DNA of 64,000 nucleotides from Lachnospiraceae bacterium AF51-6-b8A (GCA_027682585.1 JAQCZH010000001.1:124001-188000); one strand, 5' to 3'. Positions 6,687-15,566 are shown, counted from the stretch's first letter. A program made the numbers and translations. The notes: generated by a model from the sequence alone, not told the origin.

Positions 6687-9600
6687 ATGAAATTTAAAAC
6701 AAAGGCATTCGCCTTGATGCTGAGCGCAGCTACAATATTTACGTCGATCTTTCCGGCAGGTCAGGTTATGGCTGGAACAGAAGATGCAGTGGAAAAGCAG
6801 AAAAAAACAGAGATAACGGCAGAGGGATCCATTGGATCAGAGGTTCATGTCAAGCTGTCTGCCGGAGGAAGTGTTCGTCTTTTTTCCGAGAGCACGGATA
6901 AAAAGGTTACCAGTACAGATCAAGGAGAAAATACGGTCTCTGATCATGGTCAGACTGCAGTCAGCACGCCAATTAGCAAAGAAGGATATAATCTATCCTT
7001 CAGAGAAGCTGTGAATGGGCCTCTTGATGTGACATTCCAGGCTCTGGATGGCTACCATATATCCACGTATCGAGTAACAAAAGACGGAGGTGCTACGGAG
7101 GAGAAGAAGTTTTCTGATCACCCGAAGCAGGTCAAAGAAAAAATTGAATTAGGGAAGAAGGTATTCGTACTTGAAGTGTCTTTTGAAAAAGATGCATCGA
7201 CCGTTGAAAAACAACAGGAGATACAAAATAAAGTATCGGGAAATTCGGAAAACAATAAGCCTGTTGAGGATACGTCGGTACAGCCAAAGACTTTTTACAA
7301 GGCAAAAACGAACTGGACAGGACAGGGTAGTGTTGTATTTAAAGACAGCACTACGGAGAAAACTTTTAAGGCTGGTGATACGGTAGAACTCTTCTTTTCA
7401 ACGGCTATGGGTCATACGGTCAAAGAAATTCAGGTGACCGGGGCAGACGGTCAGAAGATAGCTTCCTTTGGCCCTGCGGATTATCCACTGACCTTTACCA
7501 TGCCGACGCAGGATGTGACGGTTTCTGGTATTTTTACGGATGTAACCGATGCGTACTTTAGCCAGAGAAGCGCAAGTCTGGAAAGCCAGTATCCCAACTT
7601 GGGGCTATCTGGTTTTGCAGAGCTTGGTGTTAAGCAAGCCATCTCTTCCGGACGAATCCGGAGAGCCCGTTCTTTGATGGCTGTTCCAAGTTCCATTAAT
7701 GCTTGGTCGGAGGGACGGATTCACTATGAGGCTTATCACTATGGTGGTGGCAACTGGTATGCCGGACACTTTGGATCTATGATTGATCGTCATTTCAGGG
7801 TTGCAGTCGATGGTCATGATGACGTTCGTGCATACTGCCTGGAACCCATGATCCAGGGTGTTGACAATAGTAAAACCAATCCATATCACTTTAATGCATC
7901 GAATGCGAGAATTTCAGAGGTAACAGATCCTACATATATTCGTGTTGCCTATTATGGTTTTGATGAAGCAGCAAATGTGATTGGAACCCACGATGCAGGG
8001 GCACAGGCACTTTTAGCCCATGTTGCATTGGCCAAGGTTGCACATGACAATGTTGCGGGCTTTTCCAATAACATCTGGAATACTTCTACTTCCGGAACGC
8101 TGGCTCGTCTGGCACAGCAACTGATTGATCGCTGCGCAACCAAGGGATTGCCTTCAGGGAAGGAAGTTCGTGCTTATGTTGTAAATCCTAACGGTGGCAA
8201 GCAGGCACTTGGATTTGCTGTGGCATCTGATAACAAGGGAAAAGTCTCACTGCACAAGTCTGCCGAGCTATCCGAGCTTTGCAGTGGAAATAGCCACTAT
8301 AATCTTGCAGGTGCGGTTTATGGTATTTATGCAGACCCGGAGCTTAACAATCAGGTGGGAACTTTAACGACCAATGAGAACGGTGATACCGGATCCATTG
8401 AGGTGACATATGGAACCTACTACGCAAAGGAACTGACTGCTCCCAAGGGTTTTTATAAGAATGATGAGGTATATCAGGTCAATGTCAATGGCGGAAATCA
8501 AAATGCCAGGTTCGAAGCGTCAGATATCCCAATGAATGATCCTATTTCCGTTCTTTTGTCCAAGAGAGATAAGGAAACAGGAAAGGATTCTCCTCTCGGT
8601 GGAGCCAGCCTGGAGGGAGCAGAGTACACGGTGAAGTACTATGACACGGACATGGCTACAGATCCAGCTGCTATTGGAATCAATCCTGTTCGTACATGGG
8701 TATTTAAGACCGATGCCAAAGGAAGGATCAGACTTAACGGTTTGACAAACGAAAATATTAGTAAAGTGTTTGTTAGTGGAGATGATCTTTATAAGGACGA
8801 ATTTGGCAATATCATTTTTCCGCTTGGAACCTTAACTATACAGGAGACAAAAGCACCGACAGGATATCTGATTGATTCCCAGGTTTTTGTGGCCAAAACC
8901 ACTGAATCTAATAGTGTTGTCCGCACCAATAATCTTCCGATATCTGATGCTATTAACTCTGCAGAGCAGGCCAAGAGAGGGGATCTTGCGATCACGAAGA
9001 CGGCTGCGAAAACTGGTAGAGAAATGCCTCGTGTTCGCTTTGAAATCAAGTCTAAGACGACCGGAGAGACACATGTGGTCATGACCGATGAGAACGGATA
9101 TTATTCGACTTCTTCAGACTTTATTCCTCATAGTTTTAAGACAAATCAGGGGGAGAATTCACATGCAGGAGTTTGGTTCGGCGCAGACACAAAGGTGGAC
9201 GATAGTAAGGGCGCACTTCCATTTGACACCTACATTGTGACGGAACTGCCTTCCAAGGACAACTATGGTTATGATCTGGTACAGACGGAAGTAACCGTTT
9301 CTGAAAATGCGGTGACCGTATCGACTGGAAATCTGAAGAACTACCATGTAGACCTTCAGACGCAGGCATCTTACACCAAAGATGGCTCAAAGACAGTGAA
9401 TCCAAAGGACACGAAAGCTCAGGTGACAGATGTTCTTGCTTATACGAACCTGACCCCGGGCAGAGAATACACTGTCAAGGGGATTGCAATGGATCAGGCG
9501 ACACAGAAGCCGCTTCTAATTGGTGGGAAGGAAGTAACCGCAGAGGCTAAGTTTACACCACAAGGCAATACCGAGAAGGTCAGTGGAACAGCTACAGTTA

Positions 9601-11318
9601 CCTTTACCTTTGATGCTACGAAGATTAAGGAAGGAACGACAATTGTTATTTATCAGACGCTCTATTGGAATGATATGGAGTTTCAGTCTCACAGGAATAT
9701 GAACTCTTTGGAGCAGACGGTCTATATTCCTTCGATCCATACCACAGCGACGAACGCTGCCACCGGAAAGAAGACCGGTTCCGCGACAGCAAAGAGTCAG
9801 ATAAAGGATGTTGTCAACTACAGGGGGCTCACCATCGGCAAGGAGTACACCATCAAGGGGAAACTGATGGATAAGGCTAACGGTCTTGTTGTCACCGACG
9901 CTAAGGGGAGAGAAGTAACAGCAGAAAAGACTTTTAAAGCTGAGGCAGTCAATGGCAGCGTTGAGCTGATCTATGAACTGGATGCCTCATTGCTTGGTGG
10001 GAAGACAACCGTTGTCTTTGAGAACCTTTATTATAATGGCAATCTGTATGTCGCTCATAATGACCTAAATGATGTGGATCAGACAATTCCTTTCGGTAAG
10101 ATCAAGACGACTGCTATGGGAAAAGACACAGGCAATAAATTGAGTCCGATTGGCAAGAAGGTAACGATTGTTGATTCCGTAAGCTATAAAAACCTAATTC
10201 CCGGAGAAACCTACACAATGAAGGGTAAGCTGATGGATAAGGCTACCGGGAAGGAACTTTTAGTCAATGGCAAGCCTCTGACCGCCGAGAAGACCTTTGT
10301 TGCCAAGGAATCAAATGGGAGTGTAGAGATAACGTTTACCTTGGATTCTTCTCTCTTGTCCGGAAAGACAACCGTTGTCTTTGAGAATATACAGCAGGAT
10401 GGTATTGATCTGGCAATCCATGCCGATATTGAGGACAAGGATCAGACAGTTTTCTTCCCTGAGGTTCACACAAAGGCAATGGATGTCAACACAAAGGATC
10501 AGGTTGCATCATTAGGCGTTACAGCAATCTCAGATGTTTTCTATTATGGAAACCTGATTCCCGGAGAAACCTATACCGTTAAGGGTACGGCTATTGATCA
10601 AAAGACCGGGAAGGCGATTCTTTATCAGGGCAAGGAAGTGACTGCAGAGACAACCTTTACAGCAACAAATGCAAGCGGTGAGCTTCACATGAATTTTAAC
10701 CTGGATACCAGCAAGTATCTCGGTCAGACCATTGTGATTGTTGATGATCTCTATGATGCAAAAGGCGTTCTCCTTGCAGCTCATAATGACCGGAACAATG
10801 TAGATCAGTCTATCTATGTTCCGCAGATTCACACTACCGCTCTTGATGCAGCCAGTCACAGCCATAAGGCTCTTGCAGAAAAGCAGACAACGATCGTCGA
10901 CACCATTACCTACACGAATCTGATTGTCGGTAAGGAATACACGGTCAAGGGCAAGCTGATGGATAAGGCTACCGGAAAGGAACTTTTAGTCAATGGCAAG
11001 CCTGTAGTTGCAGAAAAGACCTTTGTGGCAGAGTCAGTCAATGGCAGTGTAGATATTACGTTCACTCTGGATTCTTCTAATTTGGCAGGGAAATCAACCG
11101 TTGTCTTTGAACAATGCTTCTATGATGGGAAGTTGGTTGCAGCACACGAAAATATTCATGATGCAGGCCAGACTGTAAACTTCTATGCAAAGCCTAAGGC
11201 ACCGAAGACTTCTGACAGCTTCGATTTAATCCTTTGGGGATCTCTTATGGCACTTGCCGCCGCCAGCGCGATTGTTATTGTAAGGAGACGTCGCAGGGAT
11301 ACGAAAGTGAATCAGTAA
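6687..11318 (+). CDS. large VaFE-repeat, thioester-domain surface adhesin
   Basis: This 1543-residue protein has a signal peptide (ALMLSAATIFTSIFPAGQVMA) and a thioester-type region with YCLEP near residue 383, whose Cys could form a reactive thioester. SpaA/Cna-B-like modules follow (KELTAPKGFY, ETKAPTGYL), then five VaFE-type repeats from about residue 888 to 1505, each ending like VVFE...H.D..D..QT. The C-terminus has PKTSD, a hydrophobic helix and RRRRR, a sortase-type anchor with Ser for the usual Gly. Such proteins are isopeptide-stabilised adhesins or pilins. In a conjugative element it may promote mating-pair contact or host binding. It starts its own operon. Confidence 0.88.
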   Translation: MKFKTKAFALMLSAATIFTSIFPAGQVMAGTEDAVEKQKKTEITAEGSIGSEVHVKLSAGGSVRLFSESTDKKVTSTDQGENTVSDHGQTAVSTPISKEGYNLSFREAVNGPLDVTFQALDGYHISTYRVTKDGGATEEKKFSDHPKQVKEKIELGKKVFVLEVSFEKDASTVEKQQEIQNKVSGNSENNKPVEDTSVQPKTFYKAKTNWTGQGSVVFKDSTTEKTFKAGDTVELFFSTAMGHTVKEIQVTGADGQKIASFGPADYPLTFTMPTQDVTVSGIFTDVTDAYFSQRSASLESQYPNLGLSGFAELGVKQAISSGRIRRARSLMAVPSSINAWSEGRIHYEAYHYGGGNWYAGHFGSMIDRHFRVAVDGHDDVRAYCLEPMIQGVDNSKTNPYHFNASNARISEVTDPTYIRVAYYGFDEAANVIGTHDAGAQALLAHVALAKVAHDNVAGFSNNIWNTSTSGTLARLAQQLIDRCATKGLPSGKEVRAYVVNPNGGKQALGFAVASDNKGKVSLHKSAELSELCSGNSHYNLAGAVYGIYADPELNNQVGTLTTNENGDTGSIEVTYGTYYAKELTAPKGFYKNDEVYQVNVNGGNQNARFEASDIPMNDPISVLLSKRDKETGKDSPLGGASLEGAEYTVKYYDTDMATDPAAIGINPVRTWVFKTDAKGRIRLNGLTNENISKVFVSGDDLYKDEFGNIIFPLGTLTIQETKAPTGYLIDSQVFVAKTTESNSVVRTNNLPISDAINSAEQAKRGDLAITKTAAKTGREMPRVRFEIKSKTTGETHVVMTDENGYYSTSSDFIPHSFKTNQGENSHAGVWFGADTKVDDSKGALPFDTYIVTELPSKDNYGYDLVQTEVTVSENAVTVSTGNLKNYHVDLQTQASYTKDGSKTVNPKDTKAQVTDVLAYTNLTPGREYTVKGIAMDQATQKPLLIGGKEVTAEAKFTPQGNTEKVSGTATVTFTFDATKIKEGTTIVIYQTLYWNDMEFQSHRNMNSLEQTVYIPSIHTTATNAATGKKTGSATAKSQIKDVVNYRGLTIGKEYTIKGKLMDKANGLVVTDAKGREVTAEKTFKAEAVNGSVELIYELDASLLGGKTTVVFENLYYNGNLYVAHNDLNDVDQTIPFGKIKTTAMGKDTGNKLSPIGKKVTIVDSVSYKNLIPGETYTMKGKLMDKATGKELLVNGKPLTAEKTFVAKESNGSVEITFTLDSSLLSGKTTVVFENIQQDGIDLAIHADIEDKDQTVFFPEVHTKAMDVNTKDQVASLGVTAISDVFYYGNLIPGETYTVKGTAIDQKTGKAILYQGKEVTAETTFTATNASGELHMNFNLDTSKYLGQTIVIVDDLYDAKGVLLAAHNDRNNVDQSIYVPQIHTTALDAASHSHKALAEKQTTIVDTITYTNLIVGKEYTVKGKLMDKATGKELLVNGKPVVAEKTFVAESVNGSVDITFTLDSSNLAGKSTVVFEQCFYDGKLVAAHENIHDAGQTVNFYAKPKAPKTSDSFDLILWGSLMALAAASAIVIVRRRRRDTKVNQ
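10227..11003 (+). repeat. near-identical 51-bp segments in VaFE repeats
   Basis: Segments 10227-10277 and 10953-11003, encoding KLMDKATGKELLVNGKP, differ at one base in 51, while neighbouring repeat sequence is much more divergent. This indicates recent gene conversion or duplication between VaFE repeats 3 and 5. Confidence 0.8.
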
Positions 11319-11351
11319 GCAAAAATGCTTCACCAGGATCACGCAGCTTAC

Positions 11352-11368
11352 GTGTCGGAATCCGACAC
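11352..11368 (+). repeat. dispersed hairpin copy 4
   Basis: GTGTCGGAATCCGACAC pairs perfectly, with a fully compensatory change (U11355-A11365 in place of C-G). The stem extends to 11 bp (11348-11372). It lies 33 nt after the adhesin stop and no gene start follows closely, so here it is a 3' structure. Confidence 0.85.
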
Positions 11369-11408
11369 GTAAATTAGGATGCATCATTTTTGCATGTGTC
11401 TTTGAGTG

Positions 11409-11433
11409 TGGCAGCCTTGTGACTGCCTTTTTT
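11409..11433 (+). terminator. intrinsic terminator after the adhesin gene
   Basis: TGGCAG pairs with CTGCC (5 bp, loop about 8 nt) followed by TTTTTT. The short stem with a clear U tract is consistent with termination of the adhesin transcript. Confidence 0.65.
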
Positions 11434-11698
11434 AATGAAAGGATCTTGGAGCAGAGAGAGGAGGATATATGACAGATATGGACGAAGGCGGAAGGTGAGG
11501 GATCGGGGTAGTAGCAAATAAAAACAGAAAGAAAAAATGTAAGTATCGTCGAAACAAGAAGAAGCTGCCATTGCAGGCAGGCACATATACCACACAAAGC
11601 GTGCCGAATTTTGGCATATAAAAGGGCAGCTGGTTCAGCTGCCCTGGATTTGTAGTTGATTTCGACTATACCTGGTTTTGCTATCGAAGGAGGAATGA
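11434..11698. other. gene-poor stretch with two hairpins
   Basis: No convincing gene is present between the adhesin terminator and ATG 11699. The stretch holds hairpin copy 5 (11601-11617) and a second stem at 11623-11645, where AGGGCAGCTG pairs with CAGCTGCCCT around GTT. A 9-codon frame after GAGGAGG near 11463 is too short to call. This is probably leader or promoter sequence for the small gene at 11699. Confidence 0.5.
11601..11617 (+). repeat. dispersed hairpin copy 5
   Basis: GTGCCGAATTTTGGCAT pairs at all seven positions with two G-U wobbles (G11601-U11617 and G11606-U11612) and one compensated A-U pair. It is followed 5 nt later by another stem (11623-11645), and sits about 80 nt before the next start, ATG 11699. 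Confidence 0.75.
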
Positions 11699-11872
11699 AT
11701 GAAAAATGCAAATGCAGAGTCAGAGTATATTCTAAGTGACGGAACGGTGATCAAATTAGCGGCGGACGCACGCGGTTCTAAGAGAGGAACCAATAAGCAG
11801 GAGCAGACCCTTGATCACAGAAAGGAGCGCATGCATGCCTACGCAGAACATCTTGCTGCCGGAGAAGAATAA
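11699..11872 (+). CDS. small hydrophilic protein, 57 aa
   Basis: ATG 11699 follows GAAGGAGGAA with good spacing, and the frame runs 57 codons to TAA 11870-11872. The protein is hydrophilic, with an N-terminal YILSDGTVIKLAADARGSK segment and a helical C-terminus (HRKERMHAYAEHLAAGEE). It precedes the ArdC-like gene by 56 nt. I do not recognise a family. Confidence 0.6.
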   Translation: MKNANAESEYILSDGTVIKLAADARGSKRGTNKQEQTLDHRKERMHAYAEHLAAGEE

Positions 11873-11928
11873 GAGATATTTTGCCAGCTGTGAGGAAATC
11901 CGGAAGTGTAGGATACAGGGAGTGGGTG

Positions 11929-12513
11929 ATGAGAGAGACGAAAGGAAAGAGCCAGGGAGCAAAAATTCGTGAGAACCGAACTGCTTTAGTTGCACACTTG
12001 GTTCAAAGCGTCAAGGAAGGAGGAAGCTTATGGGAACCAATGTGGAACAGTGTTGCCATGCGACCAAGAAATCCCATGAGCGGCGCGATTTATCAGGGAA
12101 GGAACCGTTTGATTTTAATGGATCGGGCTATTCAAAGGGGATATCAGGATCCCCGTTGGATGACTTTTGCGCAGGCGAAAGCTAAAGGTTATTTTGTGAA
12201 GAAAGGCGAGCAATCTTCCGCCTATACCAAGTACTATATCGAGATCCTGACGGAGGATCCCAACATTCTTTTTACTGCCGCTACTGATGCGCAGAAGGCA
12301 GAGGATTTTATTGTAAATCGTTTGGATCCTGAATTGATTAAGGAGATCCATAAGGTAGACGTGATTGGAGAGAAGATGGAAGAAAAAGAGCAAAAGGAAA
12401 GCTTAGAAAATAGTTCTCCTGTGCTGGAACCTAAGATAGATGAGCCAGAAGAATCAGAACAAAATATTGCGTCAGATCTTATTTTACAATCATCCGCCGG
12501 GCTAAATCGTTAG
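11929..12513 (+). CDS. ArdC N-terminal (ssDNA-binding) domain protein
   Basis: This 194-residue protein carries the ArdC-type N-terminal domain: LVAHLVQSVKEGG, NPMSGAIYQGRNRL and GYQDPRWMTFAQAKAKGYFV at residues about 20-90. In full ArdC antirestriction proteins this binds single-stranded DNA and is followed by a zinc peptidase domain. Here the peptidase motif HExxH is absent and an acidic tail ends the protein. It would protect or coat incoming single-stranded DNA (inference). I chose ATG 11929, with AGGGAG upstream, over the longer TTG frame from 11881. Confidence 0.75.
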   Translation: MRETKGKSQGAKIRENRTALVAHLVQSVKEGGSLWEPMWNSVAMRPRNPMSGAIYQGRNRLILMDRAIQRGYQDPRWMTFAQAKAKGYFVKKGEQSSAYTKYYIEILTEDPNILFTAATDAQKAEDFIVNRLDPELIKEIHKVDVIGEKMEEKEQKESLENSSPVLEPKIDEPEESEQNIASDLILQSSAGLNR

Positions 12514-12538
12514 GGCATAACTTCATCGTTTGATTTGC

Positions 12539-12555
12539 GTGCCGGAATTCGGTAC
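12539..12555 (+). repeat. dispersed hairpin copy 6
   Basis: GTGCCGGAATTCGGTAC keeps all seven pairs through two G-U wobbles (G12541-U12553 and G12545-U12549). As DNA it is not a perfect palindrome. It sits 20 nt before the TTG start at 12576. Confidence 0.82.
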
Positions 12556-12575
12556 ACAGAAAGGAGGTGCATATT

Positions 12576-13496
12576 TTGGAAGAGAGACAAGGGGATCTTT
12601 TTGATAGTAAGGCTCTGCAGCTGTTGGAAGAAGAACAGAAAAAGGACGGAACGGTCTTTTCGACAGGCCGTTTTCTTTTTTTACAGATCATAGCAAAGAT
12701 ACCTCTGATTGGCCTGATTGTAGGTTTTGCCATCCGCAAGAACAAGCATAAAAACATGGCTAATTTTGGTAAATCCATGATTTACGCCAACGTAATCAGT
12801 ACAGTATGTCTAGTTGTTATCGTCGGAGTTTTTATTCACTTTGATCCATATCTAAGGAATCCAAAAGAATATTGGAGCACCATGAGTATCAAACAGGTTT
12901 ATGAAAACCAGATGGAGGCTTTAAAAAAAGCTGGGAGCAAAAAGACAATAGCGGAGTTGGTAAAAGATGAGGAGAAGAAAAAAATAGAAGAAAAAAAGAA
13001 ATTGGAGGAAAAGAAGAAAATAGAAGAGAAGAAAAAAGCGACGCAAGAAGCAGAAAAACATGCAAGTATTGAAAATGGTAACTTAACCATACTTTTTAAA
13101 GAGAAAAAGGAAAGCCTGCCATTGAACAAAGACAAAATGACCGCTCTGGGATGGACAATGGTTACTGCGGCTGAGAATCCGGCCAACACAGCGGAAATGG
13201 TGGAAACCTACCATGACAGCTATGGGTCGAATGCGAATGTCTACTACGCTAAGGATAAGATTCAAGAAGGTTCTATTCGGGTCGAAATCAGCTTTGTTTC
13301 TGCAGATACTAAAATTGCCGGGATTAACATGCAATCCAAAGTAGAGAATGTCGATGCAGCTATCGTGACGAAGCAGAAGGATATGAGCGCATTTGATTCT
13401 GGAAGCGGAAACGGAAATATCGCATATGTTTTTGATAGTCACCGAATCACTGTCACATTTGGAGGAGGCTATGCAAAGGTGGTTACCCTACAGTAG
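12576..13496 (+). CDS. membrane protein with Lys/Glu coiled coil
   Basis: This protein of about 306 residues has two hydrophobic segments: LFLQIIAKIPLIGLIVGFAI near 28-47 and NVISTVCLVVIVGVFIHF near 69-86. A repetitive KKxEEKKKxEEKKK coiled coil follows (about 130-155), then a C-terminal globular domain of about 120 residues. TTG 12576 is preferred because AAGGAGG at 12561-12567 is 8 nt upstream; the longer GTG 12567 abuts the Shine-Dalgarno. It lies between ArdC-like and secretion genes, so it may be an envelope accessory of the conjugation machine. No family is recognised. Confidence 0.65.
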   Translation: MEERQGDLFDSKALQLLEEEQKKDGTVFSTGRFLFLQIIAKIPLIGLIVGFAIRKNKHKNMANFGKSMIYANVISTVCLVVIVGVFIHFDPYLRNPKEYWSTMSIKQVYENQMEALKKAGSKKTIAELVKDEEKKKIEEKKKLEEKKKIEEKKKATQEAEKHASIENGNLTILFKEKKESLPLNKDKMTALGWTMVTAAENPANTAEMVETYHDSYGSNANVYYAKDKIQEGSIRVEISFVSADTKIAGINMQSKVENVDAAIVTKQKDMSAFDSGSGNGNIAYVFDSHRITVTFGGGYAKVVTLQ

Positions 13497-13532
13497 CTTT
13501 CTGATATGGAGAATTAAAAAAGGAGATAAATC

Positions 13533-13730
13533 ATGAGAAGAGGAATAAATCCTATCGCTATTTTCGTAACAATTATTGTCGCTATTGTGGCACTTGTTTT
13601 GGCGTTTGTAATAAGGAATGTATTTGGACAGGCATTAGGGCAGATGAAAGATTTAGTGTTTTGGCTTGTCTTTGTGGGTGTTGGAGGCCTTGGAGCGGTC
13701 GCCTGCGGGCGCTTTTTTAATAATCGATAA
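13533..13730 (+). CDS. small two-helix membrane protein, 65 aa
   Basis: This 65-residue protein consists of two predicted membrane helices (IAIFVTIIVAIVALVLAFVI and LVFWLVFVGVGGLGAVA). It has AAAAAGGAG before ATG 13533 and directly precedes the VirB2-like gene. Its size and position suggest a small inner-membrane component of the type IV secretion block, but no family is assigned. Confidence 0.65.
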   Translation: MRRGINPIAIFVTIIVAIVALVLAFVIRNVFGQALGQMKDLVFWLVFVGVGGLGAVACGRFFNNR

Positions 13731-13790
13731 GGCGCTTTTGTAAGATGATAGAGATGGCAGATATTCAAGTCTGACTCGGAATAGGGTTGT

Positions 13791-13807
13791 AGGCCGAAAT
13801 TCGGCAT
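13791..13807 (+). repeat. dispersed hairpin copy 7 (degenerate)
   Basis: The core GCCGAAATTCGGC (13793-13805) is a perfect stem. In the 17-nt frame only the second pair (G13792/A13806) is mismatched, while two other pairs are compensated to A-U. It lies 15 nt before ATG 13823. Confidence 0.7.
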
Positions 13808-13822
13808 AGAAAGAAGGATTAT

Positions 13823-14173
13823 ATGAAGTTGGAATTTTACAAAAACAAGAAGTTCCATTGGGATTTGGATCCAGTGCAAAGGGTGCAGATTGGAATGATG
13901 CTAGCGGCTATTACTGGCATAATCCTCTTTTCGCCATTCGTTAGTTATGCTTCCGGAAACGAACAGATTACAAAGTCCTTTAATCAGTTGTTAGATATTG
14001 TGAAGGCACTGGTGTCCTCTATTGGGGCGATTGTTTTGCTATGGGGATTCTTTGAGTTGGGAACTTCCATGCAATCACAAGATGGTGTGATGCAATCCTC
14101 CGCTTTTAAGAGGATTGGCGGGGGACTCATTATGGTGATCGCACCCCAGTTGATTTCCGCGTTTCTCGGTTAA
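13823..14173 (+). CDS. VirB2/Maff2-like conjugative pilin-type protein
   Basis: This 116-residue protein has an N-terminal basic region, a first hydrophobic segment ending at a possible processing site (FVSYASG near residue 46), and two further helices. The C-terminal block (QSSAFKRIGGGLIMVIAPQLISAFLG) resembles the short VirB2/Maff2 membrane proteins located just before VirB6 in Gram-positive conjugation modules. AAGAAGG precedes ATG 13823. A structural role in the secretion channel is inferred from shape and position. Confidence 0.65.
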   Translation: MKLEFYKNKKFHWDLDPVQRVQIGMMLAAITGIILFSPFVSYASGNEQITKSFNQLLDIVKALVSSIGAIVLLWGFFELGTSMQSQDGVMQSSAFKRIGGGLIMVIAPQLISAFLG

Positions 14174-14218
14174 AATCAGTTAGAAATTGAAATCAAAGAA
14201 TTGTATTTATTAGTTTGC

Positions 14219-14235
14219 GTGCCGGAATCCGGCAC
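14219..14235 (+). repeat. dispersed hairpin copy 8
   Basis: Perfect GTGCCGGAATCCGGCAC within an 11-bp perfect stem (14215-14239), followed by TTTTT. It is 24 nt before ATG 14260, with GGAAGGAGGG between. This copy alone could also act as a weak terminator. Confidence 0.88.
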
Positions 14236-14259
14236 GCAATTTTTATGGAAGGAGGGAAT

Positions 14260-15087
14260 ATGCCAAGTTGGGTTCAAGACTTCTTTAGCCCCAATGGATT
14301 TTTCTCACCTGGGTCGGTCATATGGAATGCTTGCATGAGAGCAACCTATGCCATGCTCGGGAAATCTCCACAGGATTTTTCATCATCAGCCTGGTCTGAT
14401 ACAGTGGCAAACCTTTATCCCTGGTTTATATCAATTGGCATTGTTTTACTCAATCTTTTCTGTCTCACGGGATTCATTCGACAGGCTTCTAATCTAAGAG
14501 AAAATGTAACGACTGAAATGTGGGTAGAACTCTTTATCAAGGTTTCGATTGCCAATACCGTTATGGTCAATGTGATTTCGCTTATGTCGGATATGTTTTC
14601 TGCGGCAAGCCAGGCGTCCAGTTATATTGTGGGGAACCAGCCGCCACAGATCTTTTCAAATGATGTATCTTTGACGGTTTTGATTCTCCATCTTGTAATC
14701 GGTATTGTCTACTTTATAGCAGCATCTATCTGCGGGTTCATGATTATGCTGGAGGTTTTTGCCAGGTTTATGCAAATCTATCTGCTTATGGCCACAGCGC
14801 CGATTGCCCTATCTACCTGGGCAGGCGGCAGAGGTTTTGAGGATACGGCTTATGCATGGATTAAGAGTTTTTTGACAAATACATTTCAAATTGTGGTTAT
14901 AGCCCTTATTTTGCGGATCGGAGGAAAGATGATAGAAGGATTTACTTTTATGGATAATGCAAGCTTGTTCGATGCCATATTTGGAGGGGCAGGCGATGTC
15001 TTTAAGTCTTTTGTGACCATGTGTTTTATGGCAACGGCAATTAAGGGAAGTGACGGCTTCTTAAAGAGAGCATTTAACCTGCGTTAG
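14260..15087 (+). CDS. VirB6/TrbL-like conjugation channel protein
   Basis: This 275-residue polytopic membrane protein has at least five hydrophobic helices, including WFISIGIVLLNLFCLTGFI, VLILHLVIGIVYFIAASICG and FQIVVIALILRIGG. It matches the TrbL/VirB6 type: a polytopic inner-membrane channel component encoded just before PrgI and VirB4. The segment MATAPIALSTWAGGRGFEDTA near 180-200 is typical of the family. ATG 14260 follows GGAGGG. It forms part of the type IV secretion transfer pore. Confidence 0.8.
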   Translation: MPSWVQDFFSPNGFFSPGSVIWNACMRATYAMLGKSPQDFSSSAWSDTVANLYPWFISIGIVLLNLFCLTGFIRQASNLRENVTTEMWVELFIKVSIANTVMVNVISLMSDMFSAASQASSYIVGNQPPQIFSNDVSLTVLILHLVIGIVYFIAASICGFMIMLEVFARFMQIYLLMATAPIALSTWAGGRGFEDTAYAWIKSFLTNTFQIVVIALILRIGGKMIEGFTFMDNASLFDAIFGGAGDVFKSFVTMCFMATAIKGSDGFLKRAFNLR

Positions 15088-15098
15088 AGAGGAGATAC

Positions 15099-15566
15099 AT
15101 GAATATACAAATGAATAAGGACTTTTTGTCAGAGTATAAGAACGATGTCTGGAAGGGATTTGACGGCAAGGAGTTGATTGCTTTATCCTCTGCCGTCGCA
15201 ATGACAGGAGGGATTGTCGTAGGGATCTACCTGGCGACAAAGATGTCACCGGCGACTGCGGTTTATCTGGCGATCCCATTTGCAATTCCGGTCATTCTTA
15301 TTGGTTTTTACTCCTATCAGAAGTATTTGCCAGTCGAAAAGCTGATGCGAGAGATTCTCTACACATGTGCCATAGAGAAACTAAGCTTTGCGACCAATCT
15401 TCTTGAGAAGCGGCAAAGTTTAAGAATATTTTCCATGTCGATAAGTATTCCTCCGAAGAGAGCAACAAAACGACTTACCGCGAAGAGGAGGGGGAAGAGA
15501 AAAGTGATTAATCATGTATCGGAATCCGGTACACAGAAGGGAGGAGATTATGGCACTTGTCATTAA
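15099..15566 (+). CDS. PrgI family type IV secretion protein
   Basis: This 155-residue protein has the PrgI layout: an N-terminal cytoplasmic segment (SEYKNDVWKGFDGKEL), then two helices (LSSAVAMTGGIVVGIYLA and TAVYLAIPFAIPVILIGF), then a basic tail. PrgI is an inner-membrane partner of VirB4 in Gram-positive conjugation. Its last 17 nt overlap the VirB4 start. The C-terminus (VSESGTQKGG) is encoded by hairpin copy 9 and the next Shine-Dalgarno, an extension shared with the relaxase and unlikely to be functional protein. Confidence 0.8.
   Translation: MNIQMNKDFLSEYKNDVWKGFDGKELIALSSAVAMTGGIVVGIYLATKMSPATAVYLAIPFAIPVILIGFYSYQKYLPVEKLMREILYTCAIEKLSFATNLLEKRQSLRIFSMSISIPPKRATKRLTAKRRGKRKVINHVSESGTQKGGDYGTCH
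15516..15532 (+). repeat. dispersed hairpin copy 9
   Basis: GTATCGGAATCCGGTAC, with one compensatory A-U pair and one U-G wobble (U15519-G15529). It lies inside the 3' end of the PrgI gene and 17 nt before the VirB4 ATG 15550. Confidence 0.82.
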
